Below, in pieces: positions 54,201 through 63,077 of a DNA stretch of 64,000 bases. The notes beneath the pieces are model-generated. The model had not been told where the DNA came from and did not search any database. It saw only the letters and a list, made by a program, of their open reading frames with translations. The DNA is taken from contig CP121314.1 of assembly GCA_043557195.1 (NCBI GenBank), forward strand, positions 3,100,001-3,164,000, in the 5' to 3' direction. The stretch is from Jejuia sp043557195 (GTDB lineage Bacteria; Bacteroidota; Bacteroidia; Flavobacteriales; Flavobacteriaceae). Every line of letters starts with the position of its first letter. Within the stretch, counting starts at the first letter, position 1. A program made the position numbers and the translations under genes.

Positions 54201-54333
54201 TACTTATATTTTAGAAAGTGTTATCGAAAACTTCAGTCAGTTTGATGATGTTGTCGATGAAGCGCAAACCGAATTAAATCGTATAAAACGAGAAGAATCT
54301 AAGACCAATTCATCAATTGTACCACAGGATTAA
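51298..54333 (+). CDS. Large periplasmic TPR-repeat protein
   Basis: The 1011-residue protein has a signal peptide ending near AFSQQ and then tetratricopeptide-like repeats throughout, with many copies of the pattern A-x-x-Y-F-x-x-x-x. Examples are DYDRANEYFEQVEDQE and NYNQASNYFNQFIS. No sorting tail is seen. It is followed 68 bp later by a beta-barrel protein; this pair is common in flavobacteria, and the TPR protein probably acts as a periplasmic scaffold for envelope biogenesis. A plausible promoter is TATCTTTG at 51261-51268. Confidence 0.85.
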   Translation: MNLKHSISILVFCFTLQAFSQQSAVYTNSLADYQKALSLYNNQQYQAAKSIFSQIKKSTEKEGLKGECTYYIANCAVRLNQQNADQLISDFVEEYPTSTKRNTAFVDVADYYFTNGKYAHARKWYSKVDEGALSRKERQKFYFNNGYTAFVTKQYKDAKTYLGRVENSPEYGSQAKYYIGFMAYEGDDYDRANEYFEQVEDQERYKEKLSYYQADLNFKLGKFEKAIELAKARLDSSDDDEVSELSKIIGESYFNLEQYAEAIPYLQAYKGKKGKRDRTGKWNNTDFYQLGYAHYKQGDYESAASEFNKIIGGNNSIAQNAYYHLGESYINLDKKQEALNAFRNASQMDFDLKIQEDAWLNYAKISYEIGNPYQSVPQVLAGYLDKYSKTQYKEEIETLLIDSYITSKNYEEALNLLEKKKSFENKAAYQKVAFYRGLELYNENQYLEAENLFDKSLGESIDGGFTARATFWKAEADYNLTNYDDALVGFKQFIQQSTGMDLPEQNNIDYNLAYTYFKLKNYNQASNYFNQFISKRSDDKVRLNDAYLRLGDGYFVSSNYNQAIKAYDKAIKMNEVESDYAFFQKAISTGYAGNPSKKIKELEAFIGEYPKSKLRDDALYELGNSYVKANNSDKAMLKYDQLNSEYRMSSFVPKSLLRQGLIHYNASKNEAALTKFKTVARDFPGTPEAVQAVSTARLIYIDLGRVNEYAAWVKQLDYVEVTDADLDNTSYQAAEKQYLEGNTDAAIKQFNSYLNSFPNGIHSLQSHFYLGQLYYKKDLIANAAPHYKFVVEASQSEFTEEALSRLSQYHLESKNWNQAIPLLKRLEEEANFPQNVVFAQSNLMKANYQLENYDDAVSYAEKVLKSSKIDNKIKSDAHIIIARSAINTGDEAKAKSAYKQVQKVATGETAAEALYYDAYFKNKEGNHKASNIAAQKLAKDYSGYKYYGAKGLVVMAKNFYALDDAYQATYILESVIENFSQFDDVVDEAQTELNRIKREESKTNSSIVPQD

Positions 54334-54400
54334 AATGCCTAGGCAGTTACAATATTCAGAAATCAAAAATCGTTAATCGTCAATCTTAAATCGAAAACAC

Positions 54401-56131
54401 ATGCGAAAGCACATTAAACATATTTTAATACTTGTAATCACACTAAATATTACAGTGTCATTTGCTCAAAAGAAAAAGAATGATACGATTAATACCGGAG
54501 TGATAGATGTGGTAAAACCTTATACACCATCAATATCAGATGCATTTAAGGTAAAAGAAACGCCTTCAACTGATGATGATGAAGCAATCAAGAAAAAAGA
54601 GATTAAATACAATATATTTTCGTTTCCTGTAGCTTCTACATTCACACCTGCAAAAGGAAAAGCAGCAACGGTTGAAAAAGCCAAACCGGTAAAATTATTT
54701 GATAATTATGCTACGGTAGGTGTTGGCACGTATACAACCTTTTTAGGAGAAGTGTATCTAAATCACGCCATTAGTAGAACCGAAAGCGTTGGGGGCTATT
54801 TTAGTCATCATTCCTCAGGAGGTGGTATTGAAGGTGTGCAGTTAGATGATAATTTTTCTAATACCAAGTTAAATGCCAATTATTCATCACAATTACGAGA
54901 TTTGGCGTGGACTGTAGAAGCTGGTTTTCAGCATCAGCGTTTCAATTGGTATGGTGTGCCTCAATCCCAAATAGCAGCAGCCTTAAATGACGGTGTAAAC
55001 CCAGAGCATACCTTTTCAAATGCACATTTTGGTGGCGATTTATCTTTTGAAGACACGTATATCAATTCTGGAAGTTTCTTTTTTAGACGCTTTTCTGATG
55101 ACCAAGGTTCTGGAGAAAATCGATTTATTGCAAAAGCAACTATCGATATTCCTGTAAATGGTGAGGAAGTATCTACCGATATTAAATTAGATTATTTAGG
55201 CGGTACTTTCGACAGAAGTTACACAGCTACAAATGAGCTTAAATACGGAAATTTTGTAGTTGGTGTATCACCTTCATATCAATTAAGGCAAGATGATTTA
55301 ACAGTGAATTTAGGGGCTTCAATTAACTATTTAAACGATAGAGAAACTGGTGACAATACACTATACATCTATCCAAATGTAACTGCAACGTATCGCTTGG
55401 TAAATGACGTGTTGATTGCTTTTGGAGGTATTGAAGGTGGATTGATACAAAATTCTTATTATGATTTTGCTTCAGAAAATCCTTTTGTATCACCAACACT
55501 TTTTGTAATGCCAACCGACCAGCAATACAATGCCTATATTGGGTTAAAGGGGAAATTGTCTAGCAACATGAGTTACAGTTTTAACGGATTGTATAAAGCA
55601 GATAGAAACAGAGCACTTTTTAGAAATAATGACATCACTCTAATGACAGACCAACCCTATTCTTATGGCAACTCTTATGGCATTGTGTACGATGATGTAA
55701 ATACCTTTGGCGTAGCGGGAGAGTTAAATGTTGATGTTAATAGAAATTTTACGTTAGGGATTAAGGCAGAATATTTTACCTATAATACAGATGATGAAGC
55801 CGAGGCTTGGAACTTACCAGATATTGTTGGCTCTTTATTCTTAGATTATCAAATCAACGAACACTGGTTTGCAGGCGCAAATTTAATTTATACGGGCGAA
55901 CGTAAAGATCAGTTTTTCCTAAACGATGGCGTAACAGCAACTACACCGTTTACGGTAACCTTAGATAGCTTTTTTGATGCCAACGCGCATTTAGGATATC
56001 ACATAAACGACCAAATTTCGGTATTTGCCAAAGCGAATAATATTGCGAATAACGAATACCAGCGTTGGCAAAATTTTCCAGTACAAGGGATTCAGTTTTT
56101 AGCGGGTGCTACTTTTAAGTTTGATTTCTAA
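54401..56131 (+). CDS. Outer membrane beta-barrel protein (TonB-dependent-receptor-like, no plug)
   Basis: The 576-residue protein has a signal peptide ending near SFAQ, a charged low-complexity region (about 24-75) and a long set of amphipathic strands with an aromatic C-terminal residue (GATFKFDF). No plug or SusC domain is seen, so it is a barrel of unknown cargo often labelled TonB-dependent receptor. It lies immediately downstream of the TPR protein and probably works with it. Confidence 0.78.
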   Translation: MRKHIKHILILVITLNITVSFAQKKKNDTINTGVIDVVKPYTPSISDAFKVKETPSTDDDEAIKKKEIKYNIFSFPVASTFTPAKGKAATVEKAKPVKLFDNYATVGVGTYTTFLGEVYLNHAISRTESVGGYFSHHSSGGGIEGVQLDDNFSNTKLNANYSSQLRDLAWTVEAGFQHQRFNWYGVPQSQIAAALNDGVNPEHTFSNAHFGGDLSFEDTYINSGSFFFRRFSDDQGSGENRFIAKATIDIPVNGEEVSTDIKLDYLGGTFDRSYTATNELKYGNFVVGVSPSYQLRQDDLTVNLGASINYLNDRETGDNTLYIYPNVTATYRLVNDVLIAFGGIEGGLIQNSYYDFASENPFVSPTLFVMPTDQQYNAYIGLKGKLSSNMSYSFNGLYKADRNRALFRNNDITLMTDQPYSYGNSYGIVYDDVNTFGVAGELNVDVNRNFTLGIKAEYFTYNTDDEAEAWNLPDIVGSLFLDYQINEHWFAGANLIYTGERKDQFFLNDGVTATTPFTVTLDSFFDANAHLGYHINDQISVFAKANNIANNEYQRWQNFPVQGIQFLAGATFKFDF

Positions 56132-56144
56132 ATGAACAACTTTT

Positions 56145-56170
56145 GTCATTCCCGCGAAGGTGAGAGTCTC
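56145..56170. repeat. Dispersed palindrome GTCATTCCCGC-type, copy B
   Basis: GTCATTCCCGCGAAGG at 56145-56160 is followed by a degraded right arm. It matches copies at 37781 and 57440. It lies in the 91-bp gap after the beta-barrel gene. Confidence 0.6.
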
Positions 56171-56222
56171 GTTTCTTTTTACTAGTTATTAATATTTCTA
56201 ATGGGACATTCAAAATGAAATT

Positions 56223-56690
56223 ATGATTCAAGAATTCTTAGAACTTTTGGCATGGTTAGGTCTTGACTTTTTGGATTATAAACATCAAAAAGAAATCAGT
56301 AGGAAAGAAAAGAAGGACGGTATAAAAAGACCATTTCAGAAATATTTACTGCAGCCGGGGTTTAAAGTTTTGATTGTTGCAATTTTATTAATTTGTATGG
56401 GTTCATTCTTGTTTTTTTCATACCGAAATAGTTTTATTTATCCAGATAAAACTAAAAAAGAAATCTCTCTGATAGGAAATTGGATTATCAAATGGAATGA
56501 GAAATTTGGAAACTATCCCAAAAGTTTAAATGAAGCAATTGGGAATAATCCTATGAAAAAAGAATGGTTAAAAGATGCTTGGGATCGTGATTATGAATAT
56601 TTAGTTTCAGACAGGGAAAATTCATTTCTTTTAAGATCAGCAGGAAAGGATGGTCAATTTGAAACAGAAGATGATATTAGTTTTAAGTGA
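56223..56690 (+). CDS. Membrane-anchored GspG-like (type II pseudopilin C-terminal) domain protein
   Basis: The 155-residue protein has a charged N-terminus, one membrane helix at about 50-72, and a C-terminal region with DAWDRDYEYL and SAGKDGQFETEDDI. The latter resembles the calcium-binding end of the T2SS major pseudopilin GspG. There is no prepilin cleavage motif, and no other type II secretion genes are nearby. It is likely a stand-alone relative of unknown role. Confidence 0.65.
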   Translation: MIQEFLELLAWLGLDFLDYKHQKEISRKEKKDGIKRPFQKYLLQPGFKVLIVAILLICMGSFLFFSYRNSFIYPDKTKKEISLIGNWIIKWNEKFGNYPKSLNEAIGNNPMKKEWLKDAWDRDYEYLVSDRENSFLLRSAGKDGQFETEDDISFK

Positions 56691-56698
56691 ATTTCAAC

Positions 56699-57394
56699 CT
56701 ATGATAACCTCGCCAAATAATCAAAATATTCCCCTTCCATAACCAACTCACATTGTAATCCAACAGTTTCGCAAGCCAGTTTTAAAGTATCAAAATCTAA
56801 ATACAACCATTTCATAGGCACTTCTTTTTCACCCTTATAACTTATAAAATAGTCGAGTTCGCCATAATAACCAGCATTGGTATCTATCCAAAAGCCACCA
56901 TCCTCATCTTCATACATATATTTTATATCAGAAGAATCAATAAGAATTTGTCCGTTGGGATTTACTAAAGATTTTAAATGCTTCAAGTATTTTGAAACCT
57001 GAATTAATTCTTGAAAAATACCAGTGCCATTCATCAACAATAAAATGGTATCAAACCTTTCGCTTTCATCTAGAATATTTAAAACTTCGGTATTCAAAAC
57101 ACCTCGTTTTTGAGCGACAGCAATAGCACCTTCAGAGATATCAATTGCTTTTACATCAAAATGGTTTTCCTGCAAATACAAACTATGACTCCCAGAACCG
57201 CAACCAACATCCAAAACCTTGCCTTTAGCCAATTGTAAAGCCTTTTGCTCTAGTTTTGGCATGTCTTCAAAACCTCGAAATAAATAGGGAAGGGGCAAAA
57301 GATCTTCATCTGAAATATTTGTTGATGTAACAATGTCTTCGATATAATTACCGTTGCTGTAATCTAATAATGCTTTTCCGAAAATATCCTTCAT
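56699..57394 (-). CDS. Class I SAM-dependent methyltransferase
   Basis: The 231-residue protein shows the SAM-binding motif VLDVGCGSGSHSLYL at about 65-79, then KAIDISEGAIAVAQ and the downstream LLLMNGTGIFQ strand. The substrate is unknown. Its stop lies 8 bp from the convergent GspG-like gene. Upstream is a repeat-rich gap. Confidence 0.88.
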   Translation of the reverse strand: MKDIFGKALLDYSNGNYIEDIVTSTNISDEDLLPLPYLFRGFEDMPKLEQKALQLAKGKVLDVGCGSGSHSLYLQENHFDVKAIDISEGAIAVAQKRGVLNTEVLNILDESERFDTILLLMNGTGIFQELIQVSKYLKHLKSLVNPNGQILIDSSDIKYMYEDEDGGFWIDTNAGYYGELDYFISYKGEKEVPMKWLYLDFDTLKLACETVGLQCELVMEGEYFDYLARLS

Positions 57395-57395
57395 T

Positions 57396-57464
57396 ATTTG
57401 TCATGCTGAACTAGTTTCAGCATCTCACTTTAATTAATTGTCATTCCCGCAAAGGCGGGAATCT
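57396..57464. repeat. Repeat cluster: ATGCTGAA palindrome and GTCATTCCCGC palindrome (copy C)
   Basis: Two elements lie in tandem: an imperfect palindrome with ATGCTGAA...TTCAGCAT arms near 57401-57423, and ATTCCCGC/GCGGGAAT with a 4-nt AAAG loop at 57443-57462. The remaining DNA up to 57613 contains another short inverted repeat, AAAATTCT/AGAATTTT, near 57550. No gene is seen in this 219-bp gap. Confidence 0.6.
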
Positions 57465-57613
57465 ATTTCCTAGTCAGTTCAAGTGATTTCATTTTTATGA
57501 AATCGTATCGAGAACTATTTATGATTACTCTGTTAAAGCTTATCGGCACAAAATTCTTTCAGAATTTTACTCGAAGTGACACGTTATTAATTGCTAAGTA
57601 CTAATTTTACACC

Positions 57614-58105
57614 ATGCAAGACATCATCAATAATCTTCCAAAGCTCGCCAAAGATAAGCATAACGAGAACAAAAAATTCTTCGCAAAGCTTAAAAAGAAA
57701 CCACCGAAAAATCTAGATTATGTGATGCAAGAATTGCACGATAAAGAATTTGAGCGTACTGATTGCTTAGAATGTGCCAATTGCTGCAAAACAACAGGTC
57801 CACTTTTTACCGATAAGGATATTGAGCGTATTGCTAAATACTTCAAACTAAAACCACAACAATTTATTCAGCAATATTTGCGAGTTGACGAAGATAATGA
57901 TTACGTATTACAAAGCGTACCCTGCACCTTTCTAGGCGCAGATAATTACTGTTCTATATATGATGTACGCCCCAAAGCATGCAGAGAATTTCCGCATACC
58001 GACAGAAAAAAGTTCCAGCAAATTTCTAACCTCACATTGAAGAATGTGGCTATTTGCCCTGCGGCGTTTAACATTGTAGAGGCAATGAAAGAGCGTATAA
58101 AATAA
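57614..58105 (+). CDS. YkgJ-family cysteine-cluster protein
   Basis: The 163-residue protein has a C-x2-C-x2-CC cluster (Cys51, 54, 57 and 58, in DCLECANCC), further Cys residues in VPCTFLGADNYCSIYD and KACREFP, and a late CPAAF. This is the pattern of the CxxCxxCC family (UPF0153), probably binding zinc or an iron-sulfur cluster. Its role is unknown. Confidence 0.88.
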   Translation: MQDIINNLPKLAKDKHNENKKFFAKLKKKPPKNLDYVMQELHDKEFERTDCLECANCCKTTGPLFTDKDIERIAKYFKLKPQQFIQQYLRVDEDNDYVLQSVPCTFLGADNYCSIYDVRPKACREFPHTDRKKFQQISNLTLKNVAICPAAFNIVEAMKERIK

Positions 58106-58161
58106 GCTATGCGTGCATAATTTATTTAAGTGTTGTATATTTAGGGCGTTTATTTTTCGCT

Positions 58162-58992
58162 ATGGAAAACCTACTAAACTACTTCGAAACCATCCCATCA
58201 CACCACCGCATTATTATTTTAGTGGGAGGTTTAACCTTCTTTTGGCTCTTAGAAGGTGTTATGCCACTTTTTGGAAAACCCTATAAAAAATGGAAACACG
58301 CTATACCCAATGTGTTTTTTACCTTAACTACCATTTTAGTCAACTTACCATTGGCATTTTTACTTTTAAAATCATCTGATTGGGTGGTTGCAAACAATTT
58401 TGGAATTATAAATTGGCTGCCAGAAATGCCACTATGGCTCTATGCTATTTTTGGACTGTTACTAATGGATTTAGTGGGTTCTTATCTACCGCATCTTGTA
58501 GAGCATAAAGTAAAACCACTTTGGATGGTGCATTTAGTACACCATACCGATCATAATGTAGACACCACCACTGCAAACCGGCACCACCCTTTAGAAAGTT
58601 TTATTCGTTATATATTTACCTTGGCTGGGGTTCTTATCATAGGTACACCCATTGCTTTAGTAATGTTATACCAATCGCTTTCAGCCGTAGCAACGCAATT
58701 CAATCACGCTAATATAAAGCTCTCTAAACCACTTGATAACATTTTAAGTTACGTTATTGTGTCGCCCAATATGCACAAAGTACACCACCATTACAGATTA
58801 CCCTATACCGATTCTAACTACGGCAATATTTTTTCTATTTGGGACAGACTATTCGGTACCTTTATGAAACTAGATGCAGACAAAATCACCTATGGCGTAG
58901 ATGTATTTCCAGACGAAAAAAAGAATGGCAACGTTATAGAACTTCTAAAACAGCCTTTTCAAAAGTATGAGAAACCAACACTAGATCCATAA
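58162..58992 (+). CDS. Sterol desaturase / fatty-acid hydroxylase-like di-iron membrane protein
   Basis: The 276-residue protein has four to five membrane helices and the His clusters of the FA_hydroxylase superfamily: HLVEHK, HLVHHTDHN, NRHHP and HKVHHHY. It would oxidise a lipid in the inner membrane. The lipid substrate is not predictable; carotenoid or hopanoid-type modification is also possible. Confidence 0.85.
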   Translation: MENLLNYFETIPSHHRIIILVGGLTFFWLLEGVMPLFGKPYKKWKHAIPNVFFTLTTILVNLPLAFLLLKSSDWVVANNFGIINWLPEMPLWLYAIFGLLLMDLVGSYLPHLVEHKVKPLWMVHLVHHTDHNVDTTTANRHHPLESFIRYIFTLAGVLIIGTPIALVMLYQSLSAVATQFNHANIKLSKPLDNILSYVIVSPNMHKVHHHYRLPYTDSNYGNIFSIWDRLFGTFMKLDADKITYGVDVFPDEKKNGNVIELLKQPFQKYEKPTLDP

Positions 58993-59000
58993 GGTTTTTA

Positions 59001-59088
59001 TTTGGGCGTTACCCAAGGGTCGGGCTTTCACTACTCAATCCCTCCATCGTCGGGGATTTCAAACATGCCGTTCAATCCCTAACGCAAG
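59001..59088 (+). repeat. Dispersed flavobacterial intergenic repeat, copy 3
   Basis: It runs from TTTGGGCGTTACCC through GGGTCGGGCTTTC to CAATCCCTAACGC and shares order and ends with copies at 29287 and 39833. The middle differs, with a small CATCGTCGGGG segment. It fills the gap between two convergent genes. Confidence 0.65.
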
Positions 59089-59093
59089 AGAAA

Positions 59094-60359
59094 CTAAGGA
59101 TAGATTAAATATTGCTTACGCATCTCTTTATAAGTATCTAAATCCTCTTGCCATGTCGCTTTAATCTCGGCTTCAGTTAAGCCCTGTTCAATCTGTTGTT
59201 GCAATAATTCGGTACCAGCATGTGTGGTAAAGTTTTTGGTGTTAAACATTAAAGATTTATCTGTTGCATTTTTATAGGCACTAATAATCCATTTTAGCGT
59301 CATCCCATCTACCGCCGCATCCTTTAAATCTTCACCATAGCACAAAGTGTTTTTATGTTTAGGGTGTTTAGCACCAAAATTAGGAACTGGTGTATATTCA
59401 AAGGTCATGGCTTCTTTATTTAAATAAGGTGCGCCATAACGCTGAAACTGAAATTCAGTGCCACGACCAGCATTTATGGTTGTGCCTTCAAACAAACCGA
59501 GACTTGGGTATAGTTTAATTGCTTGATCGTTAGGTAAATTTGGTGAAGGGCGTATTGGTAAACTATAAAAAGTAGCATGCGTATAGTGCTTAACTGGTAT
59601 AACAGTAATATCACATTGTAAGCCATTTACTAGCCATTTTTCACCATTAATCATTTTAGCATATTCGCCAGTAGTCATACCATGCACTAACGGAATAGGG
59701 TGCATACCCAAAAAGCTGCTATGTTTACTTTTTAAAGTAGGACCGTCTACATAATGCCCGTTAGGGTTAGGTCTATCTAAAATTAAAACTGGAATATTAT
59801 GTTGTGCACAGGCCTCCATAACATGGTGCAGTGTAGAAATGTAGGTATAAAATCTAACTCCAACATCTTGAATGTCAAATACCACAATATCCAAATCCTC
59901 TAATTGAACTTTAGTCGGTTTTTTGTTTTTCCCATGTAGAGATACAATGGGGAGTTTGGTTTTGGTGTCTACACCATCTTCAACCAATTCTCCTGCATCT
60001 GCTTTTCCACGGAATCCATGTTCTGGTGAAAACACTTTAGTTACATTAATATTTACTGACAAAAGTGAGTCCACTAAATGTGTATAACTTCGGATTTCGG
60101 TCTTCAGTCTTCCGTCATTAAATATCACCGAAGTCTGATTAGCAACAATACCAACGCGCTTACCTTTTAAAAGAGGTACATACAATTCAGTTTGATTAGC
60201 ACCAACAACAAGCACACTGTCATTCCGAGTGAAACTAGGAATCTCATCAGTCCCCTCGACTTCCGTCTTCTTCACATTCCCACAAGAAATCAGCACTAAA
60301 ACCACCCCAATTATTAATGGGAAAACTGTATTTTTGAAAACATCTTTAAAAGTCATCAC
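59094..60359 (-). CDS. DUF1343 / NamZ-type exo-N-acetylmuramidase lipoprotein
   Basis: The 421-residue protein has a lipobox LISC and the DUF1343 blocks FSPEHGFRGKADAGE, ILDRPNPNGHYVDGP and GRGTEFQFQRYGAPY. Characterised DUF1343 proteins (NamZ) release N-acetylmuramic acid from muropeptides, so a role in peptidoglycan recycling is likely. It is divergent from the permease gene with only 6 bp between the starts. Confidence 0.88.
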   Translation of the reverse strand: MMTFKDVFKNTVFPLIIGVVLVLISCGNVKKTEVEGTDEIPSFTRNDSVLVVGANQTELYVPLLKGKRVGIVANQTSVIFNDGRLKTEIRSYTHLVDSLLSVNINVTKVFSPEHGFRGKADAGELVEDGVDTKTKLPIVSLHGKNKKPTKVQLEDLDIVVFDIQDVGVRFYTYISTLHHVMEACAQHNIPVLILDRPNPNGHYVDGPTLKSKHSSFLGMHPIPLVHGMTTGEYAKMINGEKWLVNGLQCDITVIPVKHYTHATFYSLPIRPSPNLPNDQAIKLYPSLGLFEGTTINAGRGTEFQFQRYGAPYLNKEAMTFEYTPVPNFGAKHPKHKNTLCYGEDLKDAAVDGMTLKWIISAYKNATDKSLMFNTKNFTTHAGTELLQQQIEQGLTEAEIKATWQEDLDTYKEMRKQYLIYP

Positions 60360-60365
60360 AGAAGT

Positions 60366-61601
60366 TTGAATTACGAGTATTTTATAGCAAAACGCATTAT
60401 TGGTAGTAAAGCGTATAAAAGTAGTATTTCAGCACCAATAATAAAAATTGGTATTGCTGCCATTGCTATTGGTATGCTGGTGATGATGATTGCCATTGCA
60501 ACTGGTATTGGTTTACAAGAAAAAATACGTGATAAAGTCGTTGCATTTAATGGGCACGCTACCATTACAAATTATGATAGCAATGCCTCTCAAGAGAGCT
60601 TAGTACCAATTTCTAAAAACCAAGAGTTTTATCCAGAATTTAAATCGGTAGAAGGTGTAAGCCACATTCAAGCTGTGGCAACAAAATTTGGAGTAATTCG
60701 CACAGAAACTGATTTTGAAGGCGCTATTCTAAAAGGTGTTGGTAATGATTATAATTGGAAATATTTCGAAGAGTTTTTACTAGAAGGACGACTCCCAGTT
60801 TTTGAGAAAAAATGGAGTGAAGAAGTATTGATTTCTAAATATCTGGCAGATAGATTGGGTTTCACCTTGAATGATAAATTTCAAATGTATTTTTTGAAGG
60901 ACGATACTGAAAAACCACCAAACATCATCAGTTTTGAGATTGTTGGAATTTACAGTTCAGGATTTCAGGATTTTGATGCACAGTATCTTATTGGAAATTT
61001 AAGGCATATTCAGCGTATCAATAAATGGGATGAAGATCAAATTGGTAATTTTGAAGTGTTTATAGATGATTATGATGATATAGAACGCATGGGTGTGGAG
61101 ATTTATCAAAACACACCTTCAACTTTAAATACATCCACCATTAATGAAAAGTTTTATTCTATAATTGAATGGGTGAAGATTTTTGATAAAAACATTTATG
61201 GCATTATCGGGATTATGATATTGGTAGCAGGCATCAATATGATTACAGCGCTATTAGTGTTGATTTTAGAACGTACCCAAATGATAGGTATTTTAAAAGC
61301 CTTAGGAAGTTCTAATTGGAGTATTAGAAAGCTATTTTTATACAACGCCTCTTACTTAATTATTTTAGGATTGTTTTGGGGTAACGTTTTAGGTTTAGGC
61401 TTCTTGTTTGCACAAAAGTATTTTAAACTATTTCCGTTAGACCCAAGTGTGTATTATGTTACGGAAGCACCAGTATATATTAACTGGACCTATATTTTAG
61501 GGTTGAATATTGGTACGCTTTTACTTTGCCTTTTAATGCTTTTAGTGCCTTCTTACATTATTACAAAGATTTCTCCTGTTAAGGCGATTCGGTTTGAGTA
61601 G
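60366..61601 (+). CDS. ABC transporter permease of the LolC/LolE (FtsX-like) type
   Basis: The 411-residue protein starts with TTG at 60366 (MNYEYFIAKRIIGSKAYKS). It has one N-terminal membrane helix, a large periplasmic MacB-like domain (about 45-260) and three C-terminal helices with the FtsX pattern; the start YEYFIAKR matches lipoprotein-releasing permeases. It probably works with a LolD-type ATPase elsewhere to move lipoproteins to the outer membrane. Confidence 0.85.
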   Translation: MNYEYFIAKRIIGSKAYKSSISAPIIKIGIAAIAIGMLVMMIAIATGIGLQEKIRDKVVAFNGHATITNYDSNASQESLVPISKNQEFYPEFKSVEGVSHIQAVATKFGVIRTETDFEGAILKGVGNDYNWKYFEEFLLEGRLPVFEKKWSEEVLISKYLADRLGFTLNDKFQMYFLKDDTEKPPNIISFEIVGIYSSGFQDFDAQYLIGNLRHIQRINKWDEDQIGNFEVFIDDYDDIERMGVEIYQNTPSTLNTSTINEKFYSIIEWVKIFDKNIYGIIGIMILVAGINMITALLVLILERTQMIGILKALGSSNWSIRKLFLYNASYLIILGLFWGNVLGLGFLFAQKYFKLFPLDPSVYYVTEAPVYINWTYILGLNIGTLLLCLLMLLVPSYIITKISPVKAIRFE

Positions 61602-62142
61602 AAGATAGTTTTAGTTTAGATATTCCTTTTTTAAATGCGTCTTCAAAAGCATTTAAATACATGCGGTTTATTCTTTGATTATTTGCATCCATTGTTTTTT
61701 TCTGCCCCCAAGATTTTGATTCAATCTGATCTATAATGATGTTAGTGTCTTTTTCTATAGCTATTACGTTTATAGTAACCTCTACATACTCAATTTCAAG
61801 AAAACCAGTAGCATAAAACTTTTGAATACCATCAAGAATTTCGACTTTGAAATCAATATCTCTATTTCCATTTATTTTCGATTCCTCTATAATGTTTTCG
61901 AATACATCATCTAGATTCTTAGGTGGAGGTGCTGATACTTTATCTTGCTCTCCTCCAAATGTTATCTTGTTTATGTGTAGAGACCTTGCACTTTTGCTTT
62001 CTCGCTTATCTTCTATGTTAATAGTAAAATTGTTTACTGGTATTTTGAGCTTATCATTTGTAATTTTGTCTTTATAAAGAGGCCCAGTAGAAGCACAGCT
62101 TAAAGCAAAACACATAATTAGTAAGATTGCAATCTTTTTCAT
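61579..62142 (-). CDS. Lipoprotein, unknown
   Basis: The 187-residue protein has a short signal with the lipobox LSC (ALSCAST). The mature part is a mix of strands and helices; patterns such as NNFTINIEDKRE and ENIIEESKINGNRDIDFKVEI recall small outer-membrane assembly or YajG-like lipoproteins, but I cannot assign it. Its end overlaps the permease end by 23 bp. Confidence 0.75.
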   Translation of the reverse strand: MKKIAILLIMCFALSCASTGPLYKDKITNDKLKIPVNNFTINIEDKRESKSARSLHINKITFGGEQDKVSAPPPKNLDDVFENIIEESKINGNRDIDFKVEILDGIQKFYATGFLEIEYVEVTINVIAIEKDTNIIIDQIESKSWGQKKTMDANNQRINRMYLNAFEDAFKKGISKLKLSSTQTESP

Positions 62143-62265
62143 TTGTTTTAAGTTTTAATTCCTACAATATAGATAAAACGAAATATAATCAAATTTGATA
62201 TAAGGAATTGTTTTTTGGAAATACCACCTCCATGGATATTAAATATTTTTATTTAGATTCTAAAA

Positions 62266-63036
62266 TTATTTTTGACTTCTAGGATTGGAACCTGTTTCTT
62301 CATCTTCATTTATACATAAGTTTTTATAGTATTTAATAAACTTGGAGAGGTTAGATACAGTAATTTTCTTTTGTTCTAAATCTTCTATCAATTTTGGACA
62401 ATCTTTAAAATAGTCTTTAGATTTCTTTATAAACCATTTATTTATTTCAACTTTGAGTAAAACTGAACTATTTTTTCTCAATATATAACGTTGAAAAGAA
62501 GCGCCATACACATTACTCAAATCATTTAAATTGGAATTTCTAGCAGGTATAGAGATAGACTTTCCGTTGGGTAAAGTGTAATAATTATTGTTGAGAGTAG
62601 GGCTTTGAGTTGTTGAATTTATTCTAGCCATTTTTTCTCTAGTAGTTTCACGGTCAAATTCAGAGTAAAACAAATCTGTCCCATTCCCTTTGGAAGCTAC
62701 ATAAATACTTATATCATCTTTATATATAAGTTCAACAAAAATCTTGAATTTATTATAATTATGGTTAAGATATTGAAAAGTTCTACTGTTTGTAGAATCT
62801 GGATTTGTTACTATTATCTCGATTTTCTTGTAATCAATTTTTTTGCTTTTTCCTTTTTTATCTTTATTTAATCGTGGGTGGAATTCAGAGCTTGCAAGCC
62901 ATAAAAAACCAGTTTCAGAAGAGCCGTCTTTGTATATGATTTTACTTTTAACAGTAGGAGTTCCTCTTAACTGTGAGTCTTGTGGAAACCCTTTGGTAAG
63001 CGACACAATTAATAAAAATAAAAAGATATTCTTCAT
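62266..63036 (-). CDS. Secreted protein, unknown
   Basis: The 256-residue protein has an N-terminal signal (hydrophobic core, then KGFPQDS). The mature region is basic and lacks recognisable motifs, and there is no lipobox or T9SS tail. It is a likely periplasmic protein restricted to related bacteria. Confidence 0.7.
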   Translation of the reverse strand: MKNIFLFLLIVSLTKGFPQDSQLRGTPTVKSKIIYKDGSSETGFLWLASSEFHPRLNKDKKGKSKKIDYKKIEIIVTNPDSTNSRTFQYLNHNYNKFKIFVELIYKDDISIYVASKGNGTDLFYSEFDRETTREKMARINSTTQSPTLNNNYYTLPNGKSISIPARNSNLNDLSNVYGASFQRYILRKNSSVLLKVEINKWFIKKSKDYFKDCPKLIEDLEQKKITVSNLSKFIKYYKNLCINEDEETGSNPRSQK

Positions 63037-63077
63037 TTTAAAATTCTAATTCGGTGTGTAATTATATAGTTTTCAGT

